DNA of 64,000 bases, taken from the NCBI RefSeq assembly GCF_009455685.1, contig NZ_QPES01000002.1:248001-312000 (forward strand), given 5' to 3'. A program made the position numbers and the translations under genes. Each line of letters opens with the position of its first letter. Positions within the stretch are counted from its first letter, which is position 1. This DNA is from Paraburkholderia hayleyella. GTDB lineage: Bacteria > Pseudomonadota > Gammaproteobacteria > Burkholderiales > Burkholderiaceae. Shown one piece after another: positions 32,775-42,409 of this stretch. The notes below the pieces were generated by a model that saw nothing but the letters and a program-made list of their open reading frames with translations, did not search any database and was not told where the DNA came from.

Positions 32775-33460
32775 CGTCTGGCGCTCCGTGCCGCGAGACT
32801 GAGCTGCGATGCGAGGTGCCGATCGAACAGCATCAGCCGCGTGCAGTGGATGACAAGCGCAGCGACCGCTGTAGGAATGGCCCAGACCGCCAGATGCAAG
32901 GGTTCGGCGGTGATGCCGTTTTGCTCAAGAAAACCCTTGATGAGCAGAATCGACTGAATCGCAATGAAGATGTCTTCGCCGAAGAAAACGCCGATGTTGT
33001 CGGCTGCTGCGGCATGCGCACGGATTTGCTGGCGCACGCTGCCGGGTAACTCACCATGCTGGCTGGTTGCAGCGGCTTCGGCCATGGGCGCGATGAGTGG
33101 ACGTACCATTTGTGCATGGCCGCCTAATGAGGTCAGCCCGAGCGCTGCGGTGACCTGGCGAATCACGAAGTAAAGCATCAGCACACGGCCCGTGGTGGCC
33201 ATCTGGACGCGCGAGATCAAGCGGCTGGCCTGCTCCTTGAGCCCATTGCGCTCGAGCAGTGCGATTACGGGTAACGTGAGCCAGATCAGGCCCATATAAC
33301 GGTTTTCGGCGAAAGCGCTGCCGAAGGCGCTGATAATGCCGACCAGATCGAGGCCACCCGCGAGGCCGGTAGCCATGCCCGCGACCGTGACTACCAGAAG
33401 CGCGTTAAAGCGCAATGCAAAACCGATCACAACGATCGGCACGCCAATTAACACCAGCAT
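32771..33460 (-). CDS. DUF969 family membrane protein
   Basis: A 229-residue inner-membrane protein with six to seven hydrophobic helices, first gene of the DUF969-DUF979-DUF2891 operon. Features are LVLIGVPIVVIGFALRFNALLVVTVAG, RYMGLIWLTLPVIALLERNGLKEQA and a polar loop AADNIGVFFGEDIFIAIQS likely to line a transport path. The pair with DUF979 resembles the two halves of a split permease. Substrate is unknown. Confidence 0.85.
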   Translation of the reverse strand: MLVLIGVPIVVIGFALRFNALLVVTVAGMATGLAGGLDLVGIISAFGSAFAENRYMGLIWLTLPVIALLERNGLKEQASRLISRVQMATTGRVLMLYFVIRQVTAALGLTSLGGHAQMVRPLIAPMAEAAATSQHGELPGSVRQQIRAHAAAADNIGVFFGEDIFIAIQSILLIKGFLEQNGITAEPLHLAVWAIPTAVAALVIHCTRLMLFDRHLASQLSLAARSARR

Positions 33461-33738
33461 GGCTTTCTCCCGTCTTTAATCGTTTTATCCGCACGGTTTG
33501 CACTCTGCGGCAAAAATCTATCACGGAGAAACTACGCTGAACAGCCCTGTATGAGCTCGCAATCATTACGGGTAAGTCAAGATCAGGATTACGTTATAAA
33601 AGCAGGGCTTCTGGTTATATTGGTTTTAGATGGATGCGGGGCTTCCCGATTACGGTGGTTTGTGAGGGAATAATGTCGCCGCTCGCTATTGCGCCGTGCA
33701 AGTTCCTGGCGCCATGAGTTCGTTTGCCAAATTGACTG

Positions 33739-34968
33739 TCATGTGCCGAATGCCTTTCCAGCCGAAGAAGGGGGAGCCTTCAAGCCAAACCATGTCAGGC
33801 AGGCCGCCACCACGCAAAGAATGAGACACAACAGGTTGGTGTTTTGCCAGCCAATCGTGGCTTGCAGTATGGCGGGCAAAAACGCGCCAGCCGTCGCAAA
33901 GATAGCGATGATCAAATCGTTGATCCCTTGCAGCCGATGGCGGTTGTGTTCGGTGAGCGAGCAGGCCAGCAAGGCTCCTCCGCCGACATAGCCGAAATTC
34001 CAGCCGATGCCGAGCATGATGAGGCCTGAGACGATGGCCCCTAAACCCCATCCCCAGATGCCCAATACCGCGGATCCAGCCAAAAACAGATAACCGGCTA
34101 GCAAGGTATTTCGGTGACCTGCGCGGAGCAGAATCATGCCGGTCACGAACGATGGCGCGAACATGGCGATCACGTGCCCCTGAATGACAAATGAACTGGT
34201 ATCGAAGGCTACGCACATGGATGCCATGAGCAACGAGGCCTGAATCATGATCATGTTCATGATCAGGTAGCTCAGCGCTGCCGCAATCACGGCGACCGTA
34301 ACAGGTGCGGCCGCCGTGATTGCGGCAGGCGTTTCGGCTGGCGCTGCAGCAGGCTTGACGGATGCAACGGGACGCCAAAAGACAATCAAGGCAATGGTGC
34401 CGATCCCGAGAACGATAAACGAGGCATAACACAATGCAAAAGGTGCAAATCCCGGCACATCTTTAAGGCCAATCGATAGAAGTGGCCCACTTATGGCGGC
34501 AACGATGCCGCCGCCAACGACGAGCGACACGCCTTTGGAGCGCATTTTGGGCACGAGCCCATCGACTGCGGCAAAGCGATAGAAGTTGGCGAATGCGACG
34601 TACATGCCAAGTAAGCCGTGCGCGATGATTAACTGCACGAAGCTGGAGTGAACGACTGCCATGTAGCCGATGCATCCTGCGGCAATCAGACAGATAGCAC
34701 CGAGCAGGAACCCGCGTTTGCGGCCGTAGCGCCGCATGAAACTCGAAGCCGGGTAAGTGACCATGGCGACAGCGGCAAACTGGACGCCGTATGGCACGGT
34801 CGCCCATGTATGACTGGGTGCGAGCATGCTGCCGACAAGCGCGGCAATAGTGACGGACACCACAGCCGTAGTCAGGTTAATAGCTTGGCACAGTGTTAAA
34901 AGATAAGTGCCGCCGGGTAGCTTTTCTAGTTCGCCTGAATTCAAATCAAGGCCGGTCATGCGTGTCAC
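33739..34968 (-). CDS. MFS transporter coupled to AlaX-like gene
   Basis: A 409-residue inner-membrane transporter with about 12 helices: FMRRYGRKRGFLLGAI is the loop 2-3 motif, and GIGWNFGYVGGGALLACSL lies in a late helix. I chose the GTG at 34968, with GGAGG seven bases upstream and a four-base overlap (GTGA) with the stop of the AlaX-like gene; ATG 34959 is the alternative. Tight coupling with a tRNA-editing protein suggests joint handling of one amino acid or an amino-acid-like toxin, perhaps with this protein as exporter. The substrate is unknown. Confidence 0.85.
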   Translation of the reverse strand: MTRMTGLDLNSGELEKLPGGTYLLTLCQAINLTTAVVSVTIAALVGSMLAPSHTWATVPYGVQFAAVAMVTYPASSFMRRYGRKRGFLLGAICLIAAGCIGYMAVVHSSFVQLIIAHGLLGMYVAFANFYRFAAVDGLVPKMRSKGVSLVVGGGIVAAISGPLLSIGLKDVPGFAPFALCYASFIVLGIGTIALIVFWRPVASVKPAAAPAETPAAITAAAPVTVAVIAAALSYLIMNMIMIQASLLMASMCVAFDTSSFVIQGHVIAMFAPSFVTGMILLRAGHRNTLLAGYLFLAGSAVLGIWGWGLGAIVSGLIMLGIGWNFGYVGGGALLACSLTEHNRHRLQGINDLIIAIFATAGAFLPAILQATIGWQNTNLLCLILCVVAACLTWFGLKAPPSSAGKAFGT

Positions 34969-35771
34969 GATGACGCCTCCGGCAAAGCGTCGGTGCATGA
35001 AGTTGCGTGGAAAGCCGAGGTGTCGAAGCGGGCATGATCGAACTGGCACACCAACCGTTCCTTGCCGCTGCCCATGCTTTTGCGGCGTACCGCGATACGG
35101 CCAATCGGGGCCGTGCTGCCGATATGCGTACCGCCGCACGGCATGATATGACCTTCGCATTCCCAATAACGGGCATCGATATGGTCTGAATGGGCGTAGG
35201 TAAGAACCGGGCTGCCGCGGGTGACCAAATCGTTGGCGATTTGCTCGATAGCGAACACCTCTTCGGGTGTAAAGCGATGGCTGACACCGAAATCAAAGCG
35301 TGCCCCATCGGGCCGGATATGACAGCCAAGCGTCCACTCGGTGGCATCAGGACGGATCTGTTCGACGCCGAGATATAGCAGGTGTGACGCAGTGTGGCTC
35401 AAGGAGAGTTGCGCCCGGCGCAGGGTGTCGATGCTGATCTGTACCTGTTCGCCATTTTTCAGGAGCGCAAGATGGGGGAGGTCGTCGGGATGAATGAGGT
35501 GTTCGACAACCCCGCCAAGCTGAATGTCTGGGAAGTCAGGGATGTTGGCGCGTTGCCCGTACATTTTCCGCACGTGAATAAAACGGATTGCGGTGCCGTT
35601 GGGCAACGTCAATGTGCCGATATCGGATTCCTGGCCGCCGCCTTCCGGGTAGGCGAGTGTCGCGTCCAGTTCAACGTAGTCTTTGCCGATTTTTGAAATG
35701 CTTGCTTTGGTTTTATATAAAAAGGCATCCGAATAATAAAGACGGTCAGTACAGCGGGGAAAGGGAAGCAT
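34965..35771 (-). CDS. AlaX-like alanyl-tRNA editing protein
   Basis: Free-standing relative of the alanyl-tRNA synthetase editing domain, 268 residues. Two metal-binding motifs are seen: HTASH in LSLSHTASHLLYLG, and CGGTH in HIMPCGGTHIGS. The N-terminal part with TLAYPEGGGQESDIGTL is the AlaX beta-domain. Known AlaX proteins hydrolyse Ser- or Gly-tRNA(Ala) in the cytoplasm. Unlike the housekeeping case, this one is coupled to an MFS gene, so a role in protection against a mischarged or toxic amino acid is possible. Confidence 0.85.
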   Translation of the reverse strand: MLPFPRCTDRLYYSDAFLYKTKASISKIGKDYVELDATLAYPEGGGQESDIGTLTLPNGTAIRFIHVRKMYGQRANIPDFPDIQLGGVVEHLIHPDDLPHLALLKNGEQVQISIDTLRRAQLSLSHTASHLLYLGVEQIRPDATEWTLGCHIRPDGARFDFGVSHRFTPEEVFAIEQIANDLVTRGSPVLTYAHSDHIDARYWECEGHIMPCGGTHIGSTAPIGRIAVRRKSMGSGKERLVCQFDHARFDTSAFHATSCTDALPEASS

Positions 35772-36335
35772 GAGTGAAGAGTCCTTTTAAAAGCTTTTTG
35801 GCTCAGTGTGCGTGAAGCCAGGGTCCGCACGAAAGACCTGTTTTCCAGGCTTGAGCACGACATTAAATGTTTCATCAAATAGGAGGTGGGCAGTGGCCAT
35901 CCGGATCATTCCAGGCGGAATGCACTTCATCAATGTCCAATCAATGCAGTTTGCATGAGAGTCGAAGCGGCGTTATCCGAGTTGGAGGATGCGGGATATT
36001 CTGGCTGAAGTGGGGTAGTTAAGTTTCGCTAGCCATTTAGGGCGGAATGAATGGCGTACGGCGTTTCAAGGCTTTTTGTGAAGTTAGGAAATATCTCAGA
36101 TGTCTTTAATTTGCATAGGAATCAGAACTGATGAATATGACTTGGCAGACCATTTTTGTCAAATGACGGGATGTGAATAAAGGCGTGCAAAAGCCACTAG
36201 CGAAGGCCGCTAGCGACGTTCGCGGGCGCAATGATTCTGGATGGGAGAATGGTCAGATGATGAGATGGCCGTGAGCCGGGATTACAGTCTTGCACGGCCA
36301 GACGAGCTTTTGCGCGAGTCTTTACGGAGCCGTAT
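35772..36335. other. intergenic region without recognised gene
   Basis: About 560 bp between puuB (3' side) and the AlaX-like gene (5' side), both on the minus strand. It should hold the promoter of the AlaX-MFS pair. It contains a short CTAGCGA repeat near 36195-36215 and otherwise nothing I can name. Confidence 0.4.
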
Positions 36336-37628
36336 TCATAGCCAGTCCCGCATCCGGTACCACGCCATCGCCAGAACGAGTAAAGGCGTTCTGAGCCAGC
36401 GCCCACCAGGAAAATCCCGATGACGAACCCGGCCGAACAAATCAAAGCGTTCTGCCTGACCGTGAATGGCCTCAGCGATCAGTTCGCCTGCGAGCCCGGT
36501 GATATTCACCCCATGGCCGGAAAACCCCTGGGCGAAATAAAGCGTAGGTGCGAGACGGCCAAAATGAGGTGCCCGGTTCATGGTGATATCGACAAAGCCA
36601 CCCCACGCATAGTCCACTTTCACGTCGGCCAATTGCGGGAATGTCTTGAGCATGTCGCGGCGCATGGCATGGCCTAAATGGCGGGGCTCAAGCGTCGAAT
36701 AACTGACCTTGCCGCCCCAGAGCAAGCGTTTGTCAGGCAGTGGCCGGAAATAATCGAGGACAAAACGGCTATCGCAGATGGCTGCATGTGCGGGCATGAG
36801 CGCTTGGGCGCGCGCTGGATCGAGCATTTCGGTGGCGATGACATAGGTGCCCACCGGCATGATCTTGCGGGCGATGTCGGGCGCCAGCGCTCCAAGCCAT
36901 GTGTTGCAGGCGAGGACGACGAAACGTGAGCGCACGCTGCCCTGAGCCGTCTCGACACGATGTCCACCGTTTTCGTTCAGTAGCTTTAGCGCACAACTGT
37001 TCTCAAAGATCCGCACACCTGATGTGACCGCGGCACGCGCCAGCCCCAGCGTGTAGTTGAGCGGATGCAAGTGTCCGCTGTCCGGGTCGAACAGGCCGCC
37101 GAGATAACGTTCAGACTGCACGTAGTGTCCGAGGTTATCGCGTTCGACATAACGCAGGCGGTCATGGCCGAAGTGCTTTAGCGCCTCGTCTTGTATGCGA
37201 TGCAGCGCGACCGTATCACGCGGTTTATTCGCTACGCTCAGATAGCCTGAAGTTAAATCGCAATGAATTTGATGACGCTCCACACGCTGGCGGATTCGGC
37301 TCAGTGATTCCTGGCCTAGGCGCCACACCAGTTGGAGTTCGTCGGGTGACAAGTACGGCTTAAAGGTGGCGATCTCGCAGGCATAGCCTCCAATCATCTG
37401 GCCGCCATTGCGTCCGCTTGCAGCCCAGCCGACCTGGGAGGCTTCGAGCACAGCAACCGAAAACCCCCGTTCTGCCAGGTTCAGCGCCGCTGAGATGCCA
37501 GTGAGCCCCGCGCCAATCACACAGATATCGACGCTGATCGCCTGATCGAGCGGAGCATGACGCGTGGAGTCGTTGGCCGTTGCAGCGTAGTACGACGCGG
37601 CGTGAGGCTGGTTCGAGAAAGGAAGCAT
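36336..37628 (-). CDS. puuB: FAD-dependent oxidoreductase, gamma-glutamylputrescine oxidase type
   Basis: DAO-family flavoenzyme of 430 residues that would oxidise gamma-glutamylputrescine to the aldehyde. The FAD-binding fold reads ICVIGAGLTGISAALNLAERG, then VLEASQVGWAASGRNGGQMIGG. The C-terminal region has YAWGGFVDITMNRAPHFGRL and FAQGFSGHGVNITGLAGELIAEAI, typical of this oxidase group. I chose ATG 37628 (MLPFSNQPH); the frame is open upstream. It is the last gene of the puuD-puuA-aminotransferase-puuB set, with 88 bp to the aminotransferase. Confidence 0.9.
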   Translation of the reverse strand: MLPFSNQPHAASYYAATANDSTRHAPLDQAISVDICVIGAGLTGISAALNLAERGFSVAVLEASQVGWAASGRNGGQMIGGYACEIATFKPYLSPDELQLVWRLGQESLSRIRQRVERHQIHCDLTSGYLSVANKPRDTVALHRIQDEALKHFGHDRLRYVERDNLGHYVQSERYLGGLFDPDSGHLHPLNYTLGLARAAVTSGVRIFENSCALKLLNENGGHRVETAQGSVRSRFVVLACNTWLGALAPDIARKIMPVGTYVIATEMLDPARAQALMPAHAAICDSRFVLDYFRPLPDKRLLWGGKVSYSTLEPRHLGHAMRRDMLKTFPQLADVKVDYAWGGFVDITMNRAPHFGRLAPTLYFAQGFSGHGVNITGLAGELIAEAIHGQAERFDLFGRVRHRDFPGGRWLRTPLLVLAMAWYRMRDWL

Positions 37629-37716
37629 AAGTTGACGATTCTTATCCTTGAAGGCGGGGCCTGGCGCGGCCGTTATGCCTGACGCCTGGCCCGCCGTCAT
37701 CGACGTGTCATGTCTG

Positions 37717-39155
37717 TCACGCCAGGCCAAGTTGCTGGGCGGTGGCGTCTAGCGCGCCTTTGGCCTTGGTGACAATCTCGTCGATTTCGCTTTTGCTAAT
37801 GACGAGTGGCGGCGACAGCAGCATCCGGTCGCCCGAGGCACGCATGATGAGGCCGCTGTTGAAACAGAAATCACGACACAGCGAACCGACTTCATCGCTA
37901 TTGGCGAACCGTTTCCGGCTGTTGCGCTCCTGCGCCAGTTGCAAGCCCGCCACGAGCCCAGCGCCCGCGATTTCACCCACCAGCGGGTGCTGGCTGAATG
38001 TTTCGCGTAACTGCTGCTGGAAATAAGGCCCTGTGTCATTCCGGACGCGCTCGACGATTTTCTCGTCACGTAGCAGCTTGAGGTTGGCCACCGCGACCGC
38101 CGCTGAAACCGGATGGCCGGAGTACGTCAGACCATGATTGAACTCGCCATGGTTGATGATCGCCTGCGCCACACGCTGATGCAGCCCGACCGCACCCATC
38201 GGCATATAACCGCTGGTGAGGCCTTTGGCGAGTGTGATCAGATCGGGCTCGAAACCAAAGTGCTGATGAGCGAACCATTCGCCCGTGCGGCCAAAACCTC
38301 CGATCACTTCATCGGCCACGAGCAGGATGTCGTACTTGCGGCAGATGCGCTGAATCTCGGGCCAGTAGGTGGACGGTGGAAAGATCACGCCCCCGCTCCC
38401 TGGAAAGGCTCACCGATAAAAGCCGCGACATTTTCCGCGCCCAGTTCAAGAATTTTTGCTTCGAGCTGCTGTGCACGCGCCAGACCAAATGCTTCAGGGG
38501 TTTCACCCGTTTGGGCTTCGCCAAAGTAGTAAGGCTGGTCGATATGAACGATGTGTTCGACCTGGGAGGGCATTTGCTCGTGCATGTAGCCCATGCCGCC
38601 TAGCGTGCCGCCTGCGATGGTTGAGCCGTGATAGCCGTTCCTGCGTGAAATGACGTACTTTTTGCTGCGCTGGTCTTGTGTCGCCCAGTATTGATGGACG
38701 AGGCGCAATACCGTGTCGTTGCCCTCCGAGCCGCTATTGCAATAGAAAAAATGCGTAAACGGCGCGGGTGTGAGTTCCGCCAGCAGCGCGGAGAGTTCGA
38801 TGATGGGCGGGTGCGTGGTTTTGAAGAACGTGTTGTAAAAGGGCAGTGTCTGCATCTGCTGGTAAGCCGCGTCTGCCAGCTCCTTGCGGCCATAACCGAC
38901 GTTGACGCACCATAGTCCGGCCATGCCGTCGATGATCTGTGTGCCGTCGGAATCCCAGAGATACACGCCTTTCGCCTTGACGATGACGCGGCTGCCTGCG
39001 CGGTTCAGCGCGCCCATGTCGGAAAACGGATGAACGTGATGGGCTGCATCGAGTGCCCGGTATTCGGCGGTACTGCGTTGTGGCGCCGTACTGGCCGCGC
39101 TGGGCACACTTTGTGCAGGAAGCACATAGGCACTGTCTGGTTCAAACCGGTTCAT
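37717..39155 (-). pseudogene. class III aminotransferase (putrescine/GABA type), frameshifted
   Basis: Two adjacent frames together give a full PLP aminotransferase of the SpuC/omega-amino acid group. The upstream frame (39155-38385) has MAGLWCVNVGYGR and the phosphate-binding NSGSEGNDT, and stops after GEPFQGAGA. The downstream frame (from 38388) continues with VIFPPSTYWPEIQR, LLVADEVIGGFGRTGEWF and the PLP Lys in LAKGLTSGY. Adding one G to the G5 run (C5 on the plus strand, 38390-38394) restores the frame exactly. The product of the first frame lacks the catalytic Lys. A homopolymer sequencing error is as likely as a true mutation. Confidence 0.85.
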
Positions 39156-39218
39156 GTGAGACCTCTTTACAGTTGTACGGCTTGCGCAGCCCGGTATCCG
39201 GGCTGATTGATCCGTTAG

Positions 39219-40553
39219 TTAGACATGGAGCAGCAAATGCTTGCGCTCCCATGAGCTGATGACGCGGAAAAATGCTTCGTATTCCGTTTCTTTCAGTGCC
39301 AGATAAGCTTTGACGAATGACTCTCCAAGGATCTCTGCCATTGGGGCGCAGGCGCCCATGAGCGTGAGCCCTTCCTCGAGGTTGCGCGGCAACTGGTAAG
39401 GCAATTCGTAGCCATCGCTGGAGAGCGGCTCCGTCGGCTTGAGTTGCTGGGTCATGCCCAGGTAGCCTGCGGCCAGCGTACCCGCTATCGCCAGATAGGG
39501 GTTGGCGTCTACGCCAGGAATACGGTTTTCGATGCGTCGCGCCGAGGGCCCCGAATGCGGAATGCGAAAGCCCACGGTGCGGTTATCGTAGCCCCACTGA
39601 ACGTTGATCGGCGCCGCCATGAAACGTGACAGGCGTCGATATGAGTTGATGTAGGGCGCGAAGATTGGCATCAGGGCAGGGGTGTATTTTTGCAGCCCCG
39701 CGATATAGCCATGAAACAGCTCGGTTGGTTGCCCCTCGCTGTCCGTAAAGAGATTGCGTCCGGTTCCTTCATCGACGAGGCTCTGATGGATGTGCATCGC
39801 CGAGCCTGGTTCGTTTTCCATGGGTTTGGCCATGAAGGTCGCGTACATCTTGTGACGCAAGGCTGCTTCGCGCACCGTGCGCTTGAACAGAAACACCCGG
39901 TCAGCCAGATTAAGCGGATCACCGTGCATGAAGTTGATCTCCATTTGCGCCGCGCCCACTTCGTGAATCAGCGTATCCACTTCGAGTTCCTGAATATCAC
40001 AGTACTCGTAGATATCTTCGAAAAGCGGATCGAATTCATTGACGGCTTCGATCGAATAAGCCTGACGTCCAGTCTCTGGCCGGCCTGTGCGGCCAATGGG
40101 CGGCTGGAGCGGCAAATCCGGGTCCTTGTTCATATCCACCAGATAGAACTCGAGTTCAGGCGCGATCACGGGCTTCCAGCCCCGCGCCTTGTAGAGCGCC
40201 AGTACCCGGCGCAATACCCAGCGCGGCGAGATCGCCACTGGCGTGCCGTCGAAATGCACGCAGTCGTGAATCACCTGGGCGGTTGGATCGACCGCCCAGG
40301 GAATCAGGCGAATGGTGGAGGGGTCGGGCACGCACACCATGTCTGGATCTGTGACGCCAGTCAGGGTGCCATCTTCAGGATATTCGCCGGTGACTGTCTG
40401 GATCATGACGGCTTGAGGCAGACGCATGGACTCGCCGGATTCGAACTTGTTGCGCGGAATAATTTTGCCGCGGGCAATGCCAGCCATGTCGGGAATGATG
40501 GCTTCGACTTCAGTGATGCGGTGTTTTTTCAGAAACTCGTCGATCTCGTGCAT
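39219..40553 (-). CDS. puuA: gamma-glutamylputrescine synthetase
   Basis: Glutamine-synthetase-like ligase, 444 residues, that joins glutamate to putrescine using ATP in the first step of the Puu pathway. The catalytic domain shows IAPELEFYLVD, VGAAQMEINFMHGDPLNLADR, GSAMHIHQSL and NRTVGFRIPHSGPSARRIENRIPGVDANPY. The short N-terminal domain (EAIIPDMAGIARGKIIPRNKF) is typical of the PuuA/GlnA3-like group. It sits between puuD (30 bp) and the aminotransferase (63 bp). Confidence 0.92.
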   Translation of the reverse strand: MHEIDEFLKKHRITEVEAIIPDMAGIARGKIIPRNKFESGESMRLPQAVMIQTVTGEYPEDGTLTGVTDPDMVCVPDPSTIRLIPWAVDPTAQVIHDCVHFDGTPVAISPRWVLRRVLALYKARGWKPVIAPELEFYLVDMNKDPDLPLQPPIGRTGRPETGRQAYSIEAVNEFDPLFEDIYEYCDIQELEVDTLIHEVGAAQMEINFMHGDPLNLADRVFLFKRTVREAALRHKMYATFMAKPMENEPGSAMHIHQSLVDEGTGRNLFTDSEGQPTELFHGYIAGLQKYTPALMPIFAPYINSYRRLSRFMAAPINVQWGYDNRTVGFRIPHSGPSARRIENRIPGVDANPYLAIAGTLAAGYLGMTQQLKPTEPLSSDGYELPYQLPRNLEEGLTLMGACAPMAEILGESFVKAYLALKETEYEAFFRVISSWERKHLLLHV

Positions 40554-40583
40554 GAGGATTCTCCTGTCGGGCTAAGGGTCGGC

Positions 40584-41372
40584 TTACGCGGAGCGGCTGA
40601 TCTCAGCCGTGCTCCGGTTGACCCGGGTGCGCCTCCGCTCGCGGCATGCGGCGCCAAATGCGCGGAAGATCGCGGTGGAGAGTGCGTCGTGGGCCTGCTT
40701 CCACTCGGGGTGCCATTGCACACCCAAAGCGAAAGTGGAGGCATGTGCGACGCTGATGGCTTCAATGAGTCCGTCTGGCGCATACGCTTCAGCGACCAAA
40801 CCTGCGCCCAATTGATCGATGCCCTGGCTGTGCAGCGAATTCACGCGTGTCGCGCCGCTGCCAGCCAGTTGCGCTAGCAGCCCGCCTGGTGTCAGGCGGA
40901 CGGTATGGGCGGGGCCATATTGCACTTCAAGCGTGTCCACCTTGTTCTCGCGGTGATCGTTCAGGCCGGCGATGGTGTGCAGGTGCTGATGCAGCGTGCC
41001 GCCGAACACCACATTCATTTCCTGAAAGCCCCTGCAGATTGCCAGTACGGGTACGCCAGCCGCAATTGCCGCGCGCATCAGCGGCAAGGTGGTGGCATCG
41101 CGCGCTGGATCATGCAGTGTGCCGGGCGCGCTGGCTGCGCCCCGATAATGATGCGGCTCGACATTCGAATAACTGCCGGTGAACAGCAAGCCATCGAATG
41201 TTTCCAGCAGTGCGGCGGTATCTTGCTGCTCACCCAGTGCGGGCACGATCAATGCGAGTGCCTGCGCGCCCTCTACAACGGCAGCGAGATATTTTTCGCC
41301 GGCGGCATGAGTGGGATGCGGGCCAATAAGGGTTCGGTCGGCGCTGATGCCGACCAACGGTTTGCATGGCAT
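40584..41372 (-). CDS. puuD: gamma-glutamyl-GABA hydrolase
   Basis: Class I glutamine-amidotransferase-like hydrolase, 262 residues, that releases GABA from gamma-glutamyl-GABA. The catalytic Cys is in LAICRGFQEMNV, and the His-Glu pair is in GVQWHPEW. LLFTGSYSNVEPHHY is the substrate-site loop of the PuuD family. It is the first gene of the minus-strand puu group; the promoter must lie in the 1-kb gap toward divergent puuC. Confidence 0.92.
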   Translation of the reverse strand: MPCKPLVGISADRTLIGPHPTHAAGEKYLAAVVEGAQALALIVPALGEQQDTAALLETFDGLLFTGSYSNVEPHHYRGAASAPGTLHDPARDATTLPLMRAAIAAGVPVLAICRGFQEMNVVFGGTLHQHLHTIAGLNDHRENKVDTLEVQYGPAHTVRLTPGGLLAQLAGSGATRVNSLHSQGIDQLGAGLVAEAYAPDGLIEAISVAHASTFALGVQWHPEWKQAHDALSTAIFRAFGAACRERRRTRVNRSTAEISRSA

Positions 41373-42409
41373 GACGAGCTGTAAATAAAATGACGGTGAA
41401 AGACGGCGCTCATGCTGTCCGCGGTGCAGGCGTCAATTGCCGCGCGTAACCAGGGATCCTGGGATGTGCAGGAGTGGTGACGACTGCATCGGGAAATCCA
41501 CGAGATTGCGCCGTGCGAGGCTTCAGCGAACTACATGAAGAACGGCAAGCGTTCGATGCATGCAAAGGCGTGAAGTGTGCGGCGAAAGGGATGGAGGCGC
41601 TAGGGCAGAAGAGAGGTGACTTCGTCGGTACGCACGGCGATAAAGGCGCGTGCGCACATAACGTTATGACGCCGCACGGAACGGCGTGAAAGAGCGATAT
41701 CGACGAACCGGGCGCGGCTTGCCGCTAGCCTGCCATGTCTGCTATGAATTTTGCTGTAAATGGCAGTGGCCGCATACCTGGCGCAGGACGTGCGGCCGGG
41801 CAAATGATGGCCCGATCCTGTTGAATTCACCCGTTTCATCAAAGGGCCTTTGACTTTCACGATGACACTCGAATAACGAGGTTGATGGTATTGAACGGTT
41901 GTGTCTGCTAAAAGTGCCGGCTATTTAAATAAATAGCCATGCCTAACGAATCAATGACGAATCAATGACGAGTCAATAAAGCTGGAAAAATATTATGCAA
42001 TTACATTGCCAGAGCTATAAAAATTTTTGCCAGAATAAGCATGGTAATGACGTAATTGTCAATATCTGTTATGGGATCGAATATCGCTGTTACTCAGTCT
42101 GTAAGCATATACTAGCGGCGAGAGGCGTCAATCTATTTTTAAAAAATGATCCTCGGGATTTTCCCTCATTTTGAATAAATTATTATGCTTCACGGGCCGA
42201 TTCGTTTCGTGCAATAAATATTCGGATAAATGGTCCATGCTTGCCGGAATGCGTAAATTGCCCTTAAAGTAACGGGCTTAAAGTCACTCGGATATCTAAC
42301 GCTTCCGGGTCCGGGTCCAGGATCCCCTGTCTGGCCCGGAGGCGTAGCCATGCGCGCCCTTGTGTCCGGTCGCGCTCTGTCATCACGTAACACACCATAG
42401 GCAATTTAT
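41373..42409. promoter_or_regulatory. long divergent control region between puuD and puuC
   Basis: About 1 kb with no gene I can support; the short frames here look like chance. The half near puuC (41880-42410) is AT-rich. It contains an inverted repeat GGCTATTT-AAAT-AAATAGCC at 41919-41938, followed at 41945-41978 by a short direct repeat of AATCAATGACG. These are candidate operator elements for the putrescine genes, but no regulator gene is adjacent to test this. Confidence 0.4.

Noticed and set aside
39690..40877. 395-codon plus-strand frame over puuA and puuD
   Set aside because: Antisense of intact puuA/puuD, with no recognisable domain.
41474..41860. Short frames on both strands in the puuD-puuC gap
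   Set aside because: No ribosome site and no similarity that I recognise; composition looks non-coding.
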